Counted from the first letter of the stretch, positions 1-11,553 are shown. The stretch is 64,000 bases of DNA from Tragulus kanchil (GCA_022376925.1 JAIOJX010000032.1:172261979-172325978); one strand, 5' to 3'. Notes: a model not told the origin generated them from the letters alone. Numbers and translations are program-made.

Positions 1-552
1 AGGAACCTACCTGGGCCTTGTAATTTCTATATTGGAAGGTAACCATTTATTGATGAAATTTCTTTAATTGCTGTAGGCCTATTAAGATTGTCTATTCTTG
101 TGTGAATTTTGGTAGATTGTGTCTTTTGAGGCATTGGTCCATTTCATCTACTTTGTCAAATTTGTGGACCTAGAATTGTTTATAATATTCCTTTATCATT
201 CCTTTAGTGTGTATAGGATCAATCCTGATGGCCTCTATTTCATTTCATATGTTAGTAAGTTTTGTCTTCTTTTTTTTCTTGGTTACCCTGGCCCAAGGTT
301 AATTAATTTATTATCTTTTCAAAGGAGCAGCTTTTGGTTTGGTTGATTTTTTCTACCGGTTTCCTGTTTTCCATTTTACTGGTTTAGTTTTTATTATTTC
401 TTAATTTTTCTGTTTACTTTGGGTTTAATTTGCTCTTCTCTTCTCTGGTTTCCTAAGGTGAAGTCTCCATCTATTTAATGCTACGAGTCCTCCAGCACTG
501 CTTTTCCTGCCTCTCACTAATTTTGGTAAGCTGTGCTTTCATTTTTATTTAG

Positions 553-2688
553 TTCAAAATATTTAAAAATTCCTCTTGAGAATTCTTTGTTTTGTATGGT
601 TAGAAGTGTGTTGTATCGTCTCTAGGTATTTTGAGATTTCCTAGGGTCTTTCTGTTACTGAGTTCTAGTTTAATTCTCTTATAGCATGAGAGCAGACATT
701 GTGTAATTTCTATTATTTTACATCTGTTAAGGGGTATTTCTGTGGCCCTGAATATAGTTTATCCATGAGAGCTTGAGAAGACTCGGTGTTCTTTTGTTGG
801 ATAAAGCAATCTATAGACGCCCATTACATCCAGTTGATTGGTGGTGGTATTGAGCTCAGCTGTATCCTTACCGATTTTCTCTCGGCTGGATCTGTCCATT
901 TCTGAAAAAAAGGATGTTGAAGTCTCCAGCTGTAATTGTGGATTGCTCTGTTTCTCCTTGCAGTTCTAGTGGGCTTTGTCCCATGTAGTCTGATGCTCTG
1001 TTCAGAGCATACTTATTAAGGATTATTATGCCTTTTGGAGAATTGACTTCTTTATTGTTGTGTGATGCCCTTCTTTATTCCTGGTAACTTTCCTTGCTTT
1101 GAAGTCTGCTCTGTCTGAAATTAATTCTTTTGATTAATATTAGCATGGGTATATTTCTCTCCATTCATTTACTTTTTAAAATTTTTATTATTTTATTTTA
1201 TTTTACAGGGTTTTGTTGTTTACTGCTGCACATCGACTTGAATCAGCCATAGGTATGCATATGCTCCCCCTCATTTACTTTTAATGTATATGCATCTTTA
1301 TATTTAAAATGGATCTTTTACAGACAACATATTATGGGATCTTGGTTTTGATCCACTCTGAAAATCTGTCATATAATTGGTGCATTTAAATCTTTGATAT
1401 TCAAAGTGATTATTGATGTGTATGATTAATATCTACTACATCAATTACTTTTGCTGTTTGTTACTCATATTCTTTGTTCCTATTTTTGTCTTCTACTGTT
1501 CTTTAGCATTTTGTGGTTCTGAGAAATTTATAGGATTTAATTTGCTGTCCTTTGAAACCATATCAGTTGTACATCATTAAAATTAATTTTGAATAGTTGC
1601 CTTAGATTTTGCAGTATATGTTCAAAATATTTAAAAATTCCTCTTGAGAATTCTTTGTTTTGTATGGTTAGAAGTGTGTTGTATCGTCTCTAGGTATTTT
1701 GAGATTTCCTAGGGTCTTTCTGTTACTGAGTTCTAGTTTAATTCTCTTATAGCATGAGAGCAGACATTGTGTAATTTCTATTATTTTACATCTGTTAAGG
1801 GGTATTTCTGTGGCCCTGAATATAGTTTATCCATGAGAGCTTGAGAAGACTCGGTGTTCTTTTGTTGGATAAAGCAATCTATAGACGTCCATTACGTCCA
1901 GTTGATTGGTGGTGGTATTGAGCTCAGCTGTATCCTTACCGATTTTCTCTCGGCTGGATCTGTCCATTTCTGAAAAAAAGGATGTTGAAGTCTCCAGCTG
2001 TAATTGTGGATTGCTCTGTTTCTCCTTGCAGTTCTAGTGGGCTTTGTCCCATGTAGTCTGATGCTCTGTTCAGAGCATACTTATTAAGGATTATTATGCC
2101 TTTTGGAGAATTGACTTCTTTATTGTTGTGTGATGCCCTTCTTTATTCCTGGTAACTTTCCTTGCTTTGAAGTCTGCTCTGTCTGAAATTAATTCTTTTG
2201 ATTAATATTAGCATGGGTATATTTCTCTCCATTCATTTACTTTTTAAAATTTTTATTATTTTATTTTATTTTACAGGGTTTTGTTGTTTACTGCTGCACA
2301 TCGACTTGAATCAGCCATAGGTATGCATATGCTCCCCCTCATTTACTTTTAATGTATATGCATCTTTATATTTAAAATGGATCTTTTACAGACAACATAT
2401 TATGGGATCTTGGTTTTGATCCACTCTGAAAATCTGTCATATAATTGGTGCATTTAAATCTTTGATATTCAAAGTGATTATTGATGTGTATGATTAATAT
2501 CTACTACATCAATTACTTTTGCTGTTTGTTACTCATATTCTTTGTTCCTATTTTTGTCTTCTACTGTTCTTTAGCATTTTGTGGTTCTGAGAAATTTATA
2601 GGATTTAATTTTCTCTCCTTTGAAACCATATCAGTTGTACATCATTAAAATTAATTTTGAATAGTTGCCTTAGATTTTGCAGTATATG
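553..2688. repeat. Direct duplication D1 (1,068 bp, two copies)
   Basis: 553-1620 is repeated immediately at 1621-2688. The junction has no filler and shares TTCA with the flank at 2689. I noticed only a handful of substitutions between copies, for example near 826/1894 and 1547/2615. The duplicated DNA is old L1 and includes a nested younger L1 tail in both copies, so the doubling is later than that insertion or is artificial. Confidence 0.95.
1178..1270 (-). mobile_element. Short artiodactyl L1 3' end with target-site duplication
   Basis: About 93 bp resembling the 3' end of ruminant L1 in antisense, with an A-rich tail read as T-rich sequence from 1178. It is flanked by TCATTTACTTTT at about 1165 and 1271, a plausible 12-bp target-site duplication. 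The second copy at about 2246-2338 belongs to duplication D1. Confidence 0.6.
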
Positions 2689-2857
2689 TTCACAACTATC
2701 CAAGTAAGTCACTTAACCACTTACCAAATAACGCTATCCCATTTCATATGTAATGTGAGTACCTTATAATAACAAAATGGTTCCAGTTCCTCCCCTATGT
2801 TTCTTGTATTATTGCTGTCATTTATGTCACTTTTATATTAGCACAAATGAGCATGTA

Positions 2858-3094
2858 TTGTTGTTCAGTCACCAAGCTGTGTTGGACTCTTTGCAGCCCC
2901 AGGACGGCCGCACTCTAGGTTTCCCCATCCCTCACCATCTCCTGGAGTTTTCCGAAGTTCATGCCTGTTGAATCGGTGATGCCATCCAGCCACTCATCCT
3001 CCATCACGTTCCTCTCCTTCTCCCTTCGATTTTTCCCAGCATCAGGGTCATTTCCAATGAGTTGGCTCTTCACATTAGGTGGCCAGAGTATTGT
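2858..3094 (-). mobile_element. BovB LINE, truncated 3' end
   Basis: The plus strand starts with the TTGTTGTTCAGTC signature that marks the BovB 3' end in antisense. It continues through the reverse complement of the C-terminal reverse-transcriptase region. The copy is 5'-truncated and interrupts the minus-strand L1M. Confidence 0.85.
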
Positions 3095-3313
3095 TGGACT
3101 GAATGAAATCTTCATTTCCTTTTCACTTTTGAAGGATGATTTTGCAAAATGCCAGCTTCTAGATTTGATGGCATTTTTCTCCCAGTACCTTAATATTTTA
3201 CTGTACTTTTTCTTGCTTGCATGGTTTTTGAGGGCAGTCAGATAGAATTCTTATTGTTGGTCCTCTATAGGTAAATATGTTTTTCCTCTGGCTTCTTTCA
3301 TGATTATATATAT
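3095..3313 (-). mobile_element. Old L1 continuing after BovB
   Basis: Antisense L1M sequence of the 5' portion, with typical phrases such as CACTTTTGAAGGATGATTTT. It is the continuation of the element that starts the window and is cut by the SINE at 3314. Confidence 0.55.
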
Positions 3314-3572
3314 ATTTCTTTTTGGCCACTTCTATTGATCTTTCATTCATTCATCTTTGTTCTTTTTGACCCGTGTGGGCTTCCCATTGCAGTGACCTCT
3401 CTTGCTGCAGAGCACCAGCTCTGGGCACATGCACTCCAGAGTTCCGGCTTGGTAGTTGGACACATCAGTCTAGCCACTCCATGGTACGTGGGATCTTCCC
3501 AGGCCAGGATCGAACCGGCACCCCTTGCACTGCAAGGTGGTGTCCTTACCCACTGGACCACCAGGGATGCCC

Positions 3573-3573
<1 letters not shown>
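3314..3573 (-). mobile_element. CHR-derived tRNA SINE, form A (short tail)
   Basis: In minus orientation it has a tRNA-like head with an A-box-like TGGTCCAGTGG and a B-box-like GGTTCGATCC. The body then differs from ordinary CHR-2 in having CCAGCTGGAC... and AATTACCGAGCC-type stretches in the better copies. The 3' end goes from AGTGGCC straight into an A-rich tail. A second, longer copy follows after a TA repeat. Confidence 0.7.

Positions 3574-3594
<21 letters not shown>
3573..3594. repeat. (TA)n microsatellite between two SINEs
   Basis: A run of about ten TA units separates two SINE copies in the same orientation. It was probably a TA-rich target site that received both insertions. Confidence 0.9.
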
Positions 3595-3605
<11 letters not shown>

Positions 3606-3921
3606 GATTTATTTATTTATTTATTTTGGTGGGGAAGGGGTGGGGAGGGAGGGAAGCAGGCGGGCCACTTCTATTGGCCTTTCATTTGTCCATTTTCATC
3701 CATCTTTGTTCTTTGGCCCATGTGGGCCTCCCATCACAGTGGCCTCTGTTGTCGCAGAGCACCGGCTCTGAGCGCATGCACTCCAGAGCTCCAGCTCGAT
3801 AATTGGACACATCGATCCAGCCGCTCCGTGGCACGTGGGATCTTCCCAGGCCAGGGATCGAACTGGCGCCCCTTGCACTGCAAGGCAGTGTCCTTACCCA
3901 CTGGACCACCAGGGAAGCCCC
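3595..3921 (-). mobile_element. CHR-derived tRNA SINE, form B (C-rich extension and AAAT tail)
   Basis: Same body as the neighbouring copy, but after AGTGGCC the sense strand continues with about 50 bp of pyrimidine-rich sequence (CTTCCCTCCCTCCCCACC) and then an (AAAT)n tail. This longer 3' end recurs at 6319, 42040 and 43157. Confidence 0.75.
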
Positions 3922-4193
3922 GCCCTGTATTTTTATCTTTGGTTTTGCTGTACTTTAGAAATGATACGTCTAGGTGTAGATTTGGGGACATTTATTCTGC
4001 TTGGTGTTCTCTGAGCCGCCTGGACTCGTGACTTGGTGTCTGTCATTCACTTGGGGAACCTCTCAGTCATTGCTGTTTCAGATGTTTTTTCTGTTTTGTC
4101 TTCTCTTCTCCTTCTGGTACTCTCATTATGCGTATGTTACACTCTTTGTAGTTGTCCACAGTCCTTGGATTTTCTGCTTTTCAGTCTTGTCTC

Positions 4194-4307
4194 TTTTTTC
4201 GCTACACCACATGGCATGCAGAATCTCAGTTCCTCAACCAGGGATTGAGTCCTCACCCCCTGTAGTGGAAGCACAGAGTCTTAACCACTAGACTGCCAGG
4301 GAATCCC
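4194..4307 (-). mobile_element. CHR-type short tRNA SINE
   Basis: The antisense copy reads from a degenerate GCTACACCACATGGC tail region to CTGCCAGGGAATCCC, which is the reverse complement of the GGGAATTCCCTGG-type SINE head. It is a divergent copy of the short CHR class, nested in L1M. Confidence 0.65.
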
Positions 4308-4663
4308 TGCTTTTTGCCTTTATTTTCTGTGTTTTTCAGTTTTGAATATCTCCAATGAAATGCACTCAGTCTCGAAGATTCCTTCCTCAGCTGTGTCCAG
4401 TCTAAGGAGTCCATCAGAGCATTTCTTCATTTCTGTTGCCATGTTTTGTTTTGTTTTTTCATCTCTAGCATCTTTCCCCGTATGGTCTGTGTGTCCCAGC
4501 TTACACTGCCTGTCTGTCTTACAGGCTGTTCACTTTATGCATGAGACCTTTTAGCATAATAACCATATTTGTTCCAAATTCACAGCCTGATAATTCTAAC
4601 CTTACTGCCATGTCTGGTTCTGATCTTGGTCTGTGTCTTCAGCCTGTTTAAATATGTGTATGT

Positions 4664-4745
4664 GTATACACACACACACACACACATATATATATATGTA
4701 AATGTATATATATACACACACATATATATGTGTATACACATAACC
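4664..4745. repeat. CA/TA compound microsatellite
   Basis: Alternating (CA)n, (TA)n and (TG)n blocks over about 80 bp. Length is likely polymorphic. Confidence 0.9.
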
Positions 4746-5327
4746 TTCTGATATTCTTTGTAATTTTTCTTGTAGTTGGGCCTGAGGAAGGGGGTAGAAG
4801 TGATTACGAGGAGCAGGCCTGTAGCGGCGCTGTGGGGAAGTGTGGAGAGAAGTGCTCCGCAGCTGTGTGTGTCTGGTTTCCAGGGACTCTGTGCCCTGGC
4901 TCTGAGCTTCACAAGTGGTTTTCAGGGTTTTCCCCCCACTCCCTTAGGTAGGAGAGAGTAGCTAGAGTGAGCCGGTGTTGAATGTTTTCTTCTTCCACAG
5001 GGAAGGCTAGAGCTGATTGGAGTCAAGTGCTTCCACTCCCTGAGGTAAGTCAGGCTCCAGTACCCCTCAGCAGGCTAGAATCTGGTTAGCCAGTTTCTCA
5101 CAAGCAGACCTTTTAAGGAAGAACAGAGTGCTTTGGCATATTTCAGAATGATTGGATTTTTTTCCCCCAATATTTACCGTGGAAATCTGGTTGAGCTCCT
5201 TTTTTGGAGGTAAACCTCACAGTTGTGGGTTCCTCCTTGAGTTTTTAAACCTTGGAGTTGTCCACGTTGAGCCTCCAGCAATCTGTCACTTGTGGCTCTG
5301 GTCATTCTGTCCCAGCCATGGTTCCCG

Positions 5328-5537
5328 CGTGTGTGTGTGTGTGTCAGTCACCCTGGTGTGTCTGATTCTCGGCGAATCGATGGCCGGTCGCCCGCCAGGC
5401 TGCTCTGTCCACGGGGATTCTCCAGGCAAACACACTGGAGTGGGCGGCCCTTCCCCAGGGGACCCTCCCGACCCAGGACGGAACCTGCCCCTCCTGCGCC
5501 GCAGGCAGAGTCTCTCCTGAGTCCCACAGTGGTTTCC
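5328..5537 (-). mobile_element. Bov-tA SINE, GC-drifted
   Basis: In antisense it starts with a (GT)n tail and passes through the Bov-A body (CCAGGCTGCTCTGTCCACGG) to a decayed tRNA head. It is unusually CpG-rich for an old SINE, like the copy at 13345. Confidence 0.7.
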
Positions 5538-6306
5538 AGTCACGAATCTCTCTGGGAGACCATGATTTCCTGTATTTGCTGTCGTCGCTCCAGTGTTGGA
5601 GGAAGTGTTTTGCCCTGTGAACTCACTTCATTGCAGATTTGAGAAGAGCTGTTGATTTTCATTCTGTTAAGCTTTCTACTATTTTTTTTTTTTTTTTTTA
5701 GGATGAAGCAATGACTTCTAACTGCCTTGCATTCTGACCCAGAAATAGTGAGTTGATTATCTTCTAAAGAAATGTTTGAAGAGATAATAACAAGTACCTC
5801 TTATGTGTATTCACATTTTTAGTATTTTATCACTGTTCATTCCTTTGTGCAGATCTGAGTTTCTGACTTGTATCATTTTCTTTCAGCTTAAAGAACTTCC
5901 TTTGTTATTTTGTATAACTTAGCCTTGCTGGTAGTGAATCTTCTCAGATTGCTTATTTGAAAATGCCTCTGTCTCACCTTGATTTTGGAAGGATATTTTC
6001 AGTGATGTAGAGTTCTCTGGGGTATCTTTTTATTACATTATTCTGAAGGAATGTGTCCTTGTCTCCTGACTCGCATTCGTTCTGATACAAAATCAGCCAC
6101 AGCAGTTTCCCCTTACGTTCGCGTCTGTGCTTCTTTCCTTCCTTCTCTTTCTCTCTTTCTTCCCTTTTCTGCAACCTTTTAAGATTTCCGCTTTACTACT
6201 GAATTTTTATGATTATGATATATCTTATGTGATTTGTGTGTGCATGCTTATTCTTGAGTTTCTTAGATCTGTGAATTAATGGTTTACATATAATTCAGGA
6301 AAACTT
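5538..6306 (-). mobile_element. Old L1 (L1M) 5' region, antisense
   Basis: AT-rich antisense L1M with poly-T at about 5682 and the phrase TAGCCTTGCTGGTAGTGAAT, which resembles L1M 5' sequences. It ends at the target-site duplication of the SINE that follows. Confidence 0.5.
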
Positions 6307-6642
6307 TGCCTAAGTTTTGTTCTTTTTGGCGGGGGTGGGGGGGTCGGGTTGGAGAGAGAGGGGAGTGGGCGGGCCACTTCTATTGGTCTTTCATTTCTCT
6401 ATTTTCATCCGTCTTTGTTCTTTGGTCCATGTGGGCCTCCCATCGTGGTGGCCTCTGTTGTTGCAGAGCACTGGCTCTGGGCACATGCGCTCCAGAGCTC
6501 CGGCTCGGTAATTGGACACATCGGTCCAGTTGCTCCGTGGCACATGGGATCTTCCCAGGCCAGGGATCGAACTGGCGCCCCTTGCACTGCAAGGTGGTGT
6601 CCTTACCCACTGGACCACCCGGGGAAGCCCTGCCTAAGTTTT
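6307..6642 (-). mobile_element. CHR-derived tRNA SINE, form B, with 12-bp target-site duplication
   Basis: The SINE body at 6319-6630 is flanked by TGCCTAAGTTTT at 6307-6318 and 6631-6642. It has the G-rich (sense C-rich) extension next to the tail. The complete duplication shows this is a single retrotransposition into L1M. A partial copy lies in D2 at 7463-7717. Confidence 0.85.
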
Positions 6643-8542
6643 CTGAATATATTTTCTGTCTCTCCTATCTCTTCTGTTTCTGGGTCTTCGAATACACATA
6701 TGTCAGATGTTTTATATTTTCTCACAGGTCACAGAGATTCATTCGTTTTTAGCCAAAGTTTTTGTTGCTATATTCTTTCAAATTTACTGATCACTTCTTC
6801 AGTACCAAAGTGATCAGCGAATTTGCTCCTCTCAGGAAATGTTTTTGTTGCATATATTTTATTTCTGAAAGTTACAATTGATTCATTTTAATACTTCCTG
6901 TATCTTTCCTCACTTTGTTCTTGTTTCCCTTTAAATCCTTTAGCATACATGAAGTCTCCTGCATACAAAGCTTCAGGTTGCAAACTTTCAAAGATGTGCA
7001 TGTGTATTTGCATGTCCAGTCATGTAAGTTAGTTCACGTGTCTGGTGTACATGGCCACGTGTGTGCTTCTTCTACACGTGGTTGTGTATTTTACTGTACA
7101 GTACAGTATAGTATCTTTGTTTCAAGCCAGGATGTCTGGAAGCAAGCAAAAAAGCAGCAGCGTTATAGCTGGCTCTGCTAAGAAATGGCAGAAACTGGAG
7201 GCCCAGAGAAAGGACAGAGACAGAGGAAGAAGTGACAGAAGAGCCACCGAGATTCCCGAGGCGGACACAGCAGGGGATTTTCATTGTTGGAGGAGGCACT
7301 GTTCAGTTTCGAGGCCTCGGACCAAACAGAACAGCCCACGAAGGCTGCGGTGGCTATTCAGAATGCAGTCCAGTGCTGCCCATCAGTGCGATGAGAAACA
7401 AGAGCTCCCACCCGGACACCACTGGACCCGTTTTTCCAGAGGGTAGATAGAATTAGCAGTGTACTTCTATTGGTCTTTCATTTCTCTATTTTCATCCGTC
7501 TTTGTTCTTTGGCCCATGTGGGCCTCCCATCGCGGTGGCCTCTGTTGTTGCAGAGCACTGGCTCTGGGCGCATGCGCTCCAGAGCTCCGGCTCGGTAATT
7601 GGACACATCGGTCCAGTTGCTCCACGGCACGTGGGATCTTCCCAGGCCAGGGATCGAACTGGCGCCCCTTGCACTGCAAGGTGGTGTCCTTACCCACTGG
7701 ACCACCCGGGGAAGCCCTGCCTAAGTTTTCTGAATATATTTTCTGTCTCTCCTATCTCTTCTGTTTCTGGGTCTTCGAATACACATATGTCAGATGTTTT
7801 ATATTTTCTCACAGGTCACAGAGATTCATTCGTTTTTAGCCAAAGTTTTTGTTGCTATATTCTTTCAAATTTACTGATCACTTCTTCAGTACCAAAGTGA
7901 TCAGCGAATTTGCTCCTCTCAGGAAATGTTTTTGTTGCATATATTTTATTTCTGAAAGTTACAATTGATTCATTTTAATACTTCCTGTATCTTTCCTCAC
8001 TTTGTTCTTGTTTCCCTTTAAATCCTTTAGCATACATGAAGTCTCCTGCATACAAAGCTTCAGGTTGCAAACTTTCAAAGATGTGCATGTGTATTTGCAT
8101 GTCCAGTCATGTAAGTTAGTTCACGTGTCTGGTGTACATGGCCACGTGTGTGCTTCTTCTACACGTGGTTGTGTATTTTACTGTACAGTACAGTATAGTA
8201 TCTTTGTTTCAAGCCAGGATGTCTGGAAGCAAGCAAAAAAGCAGCAGCGTTATAGCTGGCTCTGCTAAGAAATGGCAGAAACTGGAGGCCCAGAGAAAGG
8301 ACAGAGACAGAGGAAGAAGTGACAGAAGAGCCACCGAGATTCCCGAGGCGGACACAGCAGGGGATTTTCATTGTTGGAGGAGGCACTGTTCAGTTTCGAG
8401 GCCTCGGACCAAACAGAACAGCCCACGAAGGCTGCGGTGGCTATTCAGAATGCAGTCCAGTGCTGCCCATCACGTGCGATGAGAAACAAGAGCTCCCACC
8501 CGGACACCACTGGACCCGTTTTTCCAGAGGGTAGATAGAATT
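6376..8542. repeat. Direct duplication D2 (about 1,080 bp, 8-bp filler)
   Basis: 6376-7454 recurs at 7463-8542, separated by AGCAGTGT. The copies differ near the end of copy 1 (CATCAGTGCG versus CATCACGTGCG) and at a few other bases. The break inside the SINE at 7463 removes its tail and upstream target-site duplication, which a true second insertion would have kept. Confidence 0.95.
6643..6945 (-). mobile_element. Old L1 (L1M), antisense
   Basis: Continuation of the L1M 5' region between the SINE and the Tigger element. It is repeated at about 7730-8032 as part of D2. Confidence 0.5.
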
Positions 8543-8952
8543 GAGTCCAACAAGGAACCAGGACCCGTGTCATCACGGTCAGACCTGAGGGAAGTCGCGG
8601 CTCGCCCTCCACCTCCTGTCGCTGACAGTCCTTCAGCCCCACCATCGGCCACCTCTTCTCCTTCCTCCAGCCAGGCACTCTCCTTGCCTTTTCACCTGCC
8701 GCCAGCCCCTGTGTGCCAGCTGCCATGCTGTGCTGCTGTCCTTTTCAATGAACTATATTATAAGAATAAACATATTTCTTTATTTTTCAATGTTTTTTGT
8801 TTGTTATGTTATTTGTGTGAAAAGTATCACAGACCTATTACCACACGGTATGGCATAGCCAACTGTCGTAATCGGATGCCTAGACTAACGTGGTTGAACT
8901 TCCGCATGCACTCTCAGAATAGAACTCATTCATATGTAGGAGACTTGCTGTA
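6946..8952 (+). mobile_element. Tigger-type DNA transposon, internally deleted (contains D2 junction)
   Basis: The 5' end at 6946-6966 and 3' end at 8932-8952 are imperfect inverted repeats around AGTCTCCTGCATAC. The start of a pogo/Tigger transposase remains at 7132 and 8219 (MSGSKQKSSS). It jumps directly to sequence like the transposase C-terminus (KLEAQRKD, then DEKQELP in a shifted frame), so the DNA-binding and DDE domains are deleted. Subtracting D2 the element is about 920 bp. Tigger elements move by cut-and-paste; this copy cannot encode an active enzyme. The exact subfamily is uncertain. Confidence 0.75.
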
Positions 8953-9149
8953 TGTATAATTGCTGTTTCATGAAGTGATTATCACTAATTCCATTATTTT
9001 TGTTATTTCTGGGTATGTCCACTTGATTGATTTTTTCCTGATTGTTGCTCACTTTTTCCTCATTGTTAATATGTTGACTCATTTTGATTGGGTGCTGAAC
9101 CTTACCCGTGCTACATTATTACGTCTAGATTTTGTTATTTTCCAAAGAA
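8953..9149 (-). mobile_element. Old L1 (L1M), antisense
   Basis: AT-rich antisense L1M 5' sequence between the Tigger element and a Bov-tA SINE. Confidence 0.45.
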
Positions 9150-9385
9150 CGTCACATTGTGTGTGTGCTCAGTTGTGTCCAGCTCTTCTGGGCCCCATGG
9201 ACTGTAGCCTGGCGGTTTCCTTTGTCCATGAAATTTTCCCGGCAGAAATCTTGAATGGTTGCCATTCCCTCCTCCAGGGGATCGTCCTGACCCAGGGATT
9301 CAACTCACATCTCTTGCCTCTCCTGCATCGGCAGACAGATTCTTCACCAACTGTGCCAGCCGGGAAGCCTAGAATTTCCAAAGAA
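9139..9385 (-). mobile_element. Bov-tA SINE with 11-bp target-site duplication
   Basis: An antisense Bov-tA body at 9150-9371 is flanked by TTTCCAAAGAA at 9139-9149 and 9375-9385. It includes the Bov-A GGGCCCCATGGACTG region and the tRNA head ending GGGAAGCCT. Confidence 0.85.
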
Positions 9386-10095
9386 TGATGAAGTTATTTT
9401 AGCAAGTGGCTAAGTTGCTTGAAGATCAGTTTGATTTTTTTTTGCATTTTGAGTTTTTTTTTTTAAGTTGTATGAAGGTATCATTTAAATAAGGCTTTTT
9501 TTCTAGAGCTAAGTTAGCCTTACTCCTTGGCTGTGACCATTCTGAAGTTTCTTCAGTGTCCTGGGTGTTCCTTGAGGTCGCTCTGCTTTGACTAGCCTGA
9601 GTGAAAATTTATCCCAAGGCTGAATGAGCTCTGGAAATATTCCCCTTCCCTGGCTGTCTGTTACCTGATCTCATGAGGTTTCGCACTGTTCACATGTGTA
9701 TTACTGTGTGATGTGTCTAGAGAAAATCCCTACCCAGATTCTGGAACCATCCTTCTCCCTGCAGCCATCTCCTCTCTGGTGCTTTGTCCCACGGAGACCT
9801 GCTACCTCCATCTCCCTAAATTCCAAATCCTGTTTCCTTACCTCTGTGACACCATCCTACTGCACTTGGGTCCCCTCCCAGGGATGCTGTCCAGAGAGTT
9901 CCTCTAGAAAGAAAGTCAGAACAACCAGGCTTATCTCATGTCTTCCCTGCTCTTGGAGATTGCTATTTTTTGCTGATTATTTTCCTGCATCTGAAAACAG
10001 CTGTTTATGTTTTATCCACTTTCCTCATTATTTATGACAGGAAAGCAGGTTCGGTAGCAGGCATTCCACCAGAGCCAGAAGCAACATTCTACAGG
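9386..10095 (-). mobile_element. Old L1 (L1M) 5' end, antisense
   Basis: Moderately conserved antisense L1M 5'UTR-like sequence. It appears to end near 10095, after which the sequence no longer resembles L1. The boundary is approximate. Confidence 0.4.
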
Positions 10096-10356
10096 ATGCG
10101 TTAAACTGATTTGATTGCGAGCATGTGAGAGGGAGATAAAGTTAGAGGATACATTCCAAATGTAACTGAAATTTGACAGGATGTTGAAAAAGCATTTTGC
10201 TTCTAACAAAACATAGACCATGGCCCCAGGGGAGTAGAAACTTGGCTTGCTCAGAGTAGCCAATGAGGGAGATGGGGAGGGAGGAGCTAGTTCAAACAAA
10301 TTGTTAATATCCAAAATACATATCAATAAAAAAGACAAAATAATCCAACAGAATAG
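10096..10356. other. Unassigned sequence
   Basis: About 260 bp with no recognised gene, RNA or repeat. The open frame on the minus strand here has no recognisable domain. Confidence 0.5.
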
Positions 10357-10546
10357 GAGTCAGTGAACCTTTTCTGTAAAGAACCAGATAGTAAATATAT
10401 TCGACTTTACAGGACACATATAACCTCTGTCACTTTTTTTCTTTTATGACCTTTTTAAAATGTAAAAACCATTCTTGGCTCACAGGCAGTATAAAAAAAG
10501 CCAATGGGCTGGATTTGGTCTTTAGGCTGTGGTTTGACAATCCCTG
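10357..10546 (+). mobile_element. hAT-Charlie nonautonomous DNA transposon fragment (MER58-like)
   Basis: Phrases such as GAACCTTTTCTGTAAAG, CCAGATAGTAAATAT and GGCTGGATTTGGTC are those of a common mammalian hAT-Charlie element. The middle is partly deleted. The family name is from memory and is the uncertain part. Confidence 0.5.
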
Positions 10547-10599
10547 CAATAAAAATAATACATTCAACAATTCACAGAAAAAAAAAAGCACAGAACATT

Positions 10600-11295
10600 A
10601 TTCAAGCATTTCTTCCTAATAATGAGATAAATATGATTTAAAACAAACAAGAGAATGCTTCGCACTAATCAGATGGACAAAATTTTAAAAGATTGACAAT
10701 AGCAAGAATTAGTGAAGGTAAGGAGAAATAGGAGTTCTCACGCACTGGCGGGAGGAGGGTGAATTAATTCACCCACTTAAGAAAGCAGTTTGTCATTATC
10801 CAAAGCAAAATTGCAATTGGAAATGCATGTTCGCAGAGACTCTGCTACTGCACTGCTAGACCTATTACCTAGAGAGACTCGTGCATAATTTCAGCATTGT
10901 TTGTAATAGGAAAATAAATTGGAAACAACCTAAATACACACACACACACACACACACACAGAGACACACACACTCCCTCTCTTAGCAACATGATTACATC
11001 TCAAAACATAATGTTGAGTGAAAAAGCAAGCTTCCTGTGTAATATCGTTTATGAAAATGTTTAAAAACACACTGCAAACAACACAATGAATTATTCATGA
11101 ATCTCTCTCTCCGTAGGTGTAAACATGGGAGTGGTGGACTGAAAAGACACATACCAAATTCAGAAAGGCAAAATTCAGGTTATTTGTGGGGAGATGATGC
11201 CCAGGAAGTGGGAAAAGGAGGCAGCTTTCACCAGTACTCCATTTCTGTATAAAATGTCAAGCCACAGTGGCAAATATTAACATTTGTCATTTCTA
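10600..11295 (+). mobile_element. Old L1 3' portion, sense
   Basis: Sense L1 sequence from the ORF2 C-terminus into the 3'UTR, including a TTGGAAACAACC-type segment. A (CA)n run lies at 10935-10972. The second copy is in D3 at about 11720-12415. Confidence 0.5.
10935..10980. repeat. (CA)n microsatellite
   Basis: About 18 CA units followed by GAGACACACACAC. It is repeated at about 12055-12100 with the same length, which is unusual for a fast-mutating microsatellite in an old duplication. Confidence 0.9.
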
Positions 11296-11339
11296 GATGG
11301 TGGCCATCCCCACGTTTGTCATGTTTTTCTCTGCGCTCC

Positions 11340-11553
11340 TGCTGTTGTTTAGTCGCTCAGTGATGCCTGACTCTGCAACACCATGGACTGTAGCCCACCA
11401 TGGACTGAAGCTCCTCTGTCCGTGGGTTTTCCAGGCAAGAGTACTGGAGGGGTGCCATTACCGTCTCCAGAGGATCTTCTCAACCTAGGGGTTGACTTCA
11501 TGTCTCCTGCATTGGCAGGCAGGTTCTTTACCACTGAGCCACGAGGGAAGTCT
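11340..11553 (-). mobile_element. Bov-tA SINE
   Basis: Antisense Bov-tA from TGTTGTTTAGTCGCTCAG to CCACGAGGGAAGTC, with a small internal repeat of CCATGGACTG. The D3 copy lies at about 12461-12675. Confidence 0.85.

Larger units (their letters stand above)
1..2857 (-). mobile_element. Old L1 (L1M-type), ORF2 part, antisense
   Basis: The plus strand reads as the reverse complement of the mammalian L1 ORF2 endonuclease and early reverse-transcriptase region, running toward the L1 5' end with increasing coordinate. No frame is intact, so this is a dead fossil. It is enlarged by the 1,068-bp direct duplication at 553-2688 and carries a small younger L1 tail at 1178-1270. It resumes after the BovB piece at 2858. 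The subfamily was not determined. Confidence 0.7.
3922..5327 (-). mobile_element. Old L1 (L1M) 5' region, antisense
   Basis: Antisense L1M 5' region (5'UTR and ORF1 side), continuing the same broken element. It contains a tRNA SINE at 4194-4307 and a CA/TA microsatellite at 4664-4745. No open frame of interest remains. Confidence 0.5.

Noticed and set aside
3335..3909. Several overlapping open frames of 60-155 codons on both strands
   Set aside because: They are translations of the CHR-derived SINEs. The same peptides recur at 6317, 7459, 21358, 25076, 42019 and 43136.
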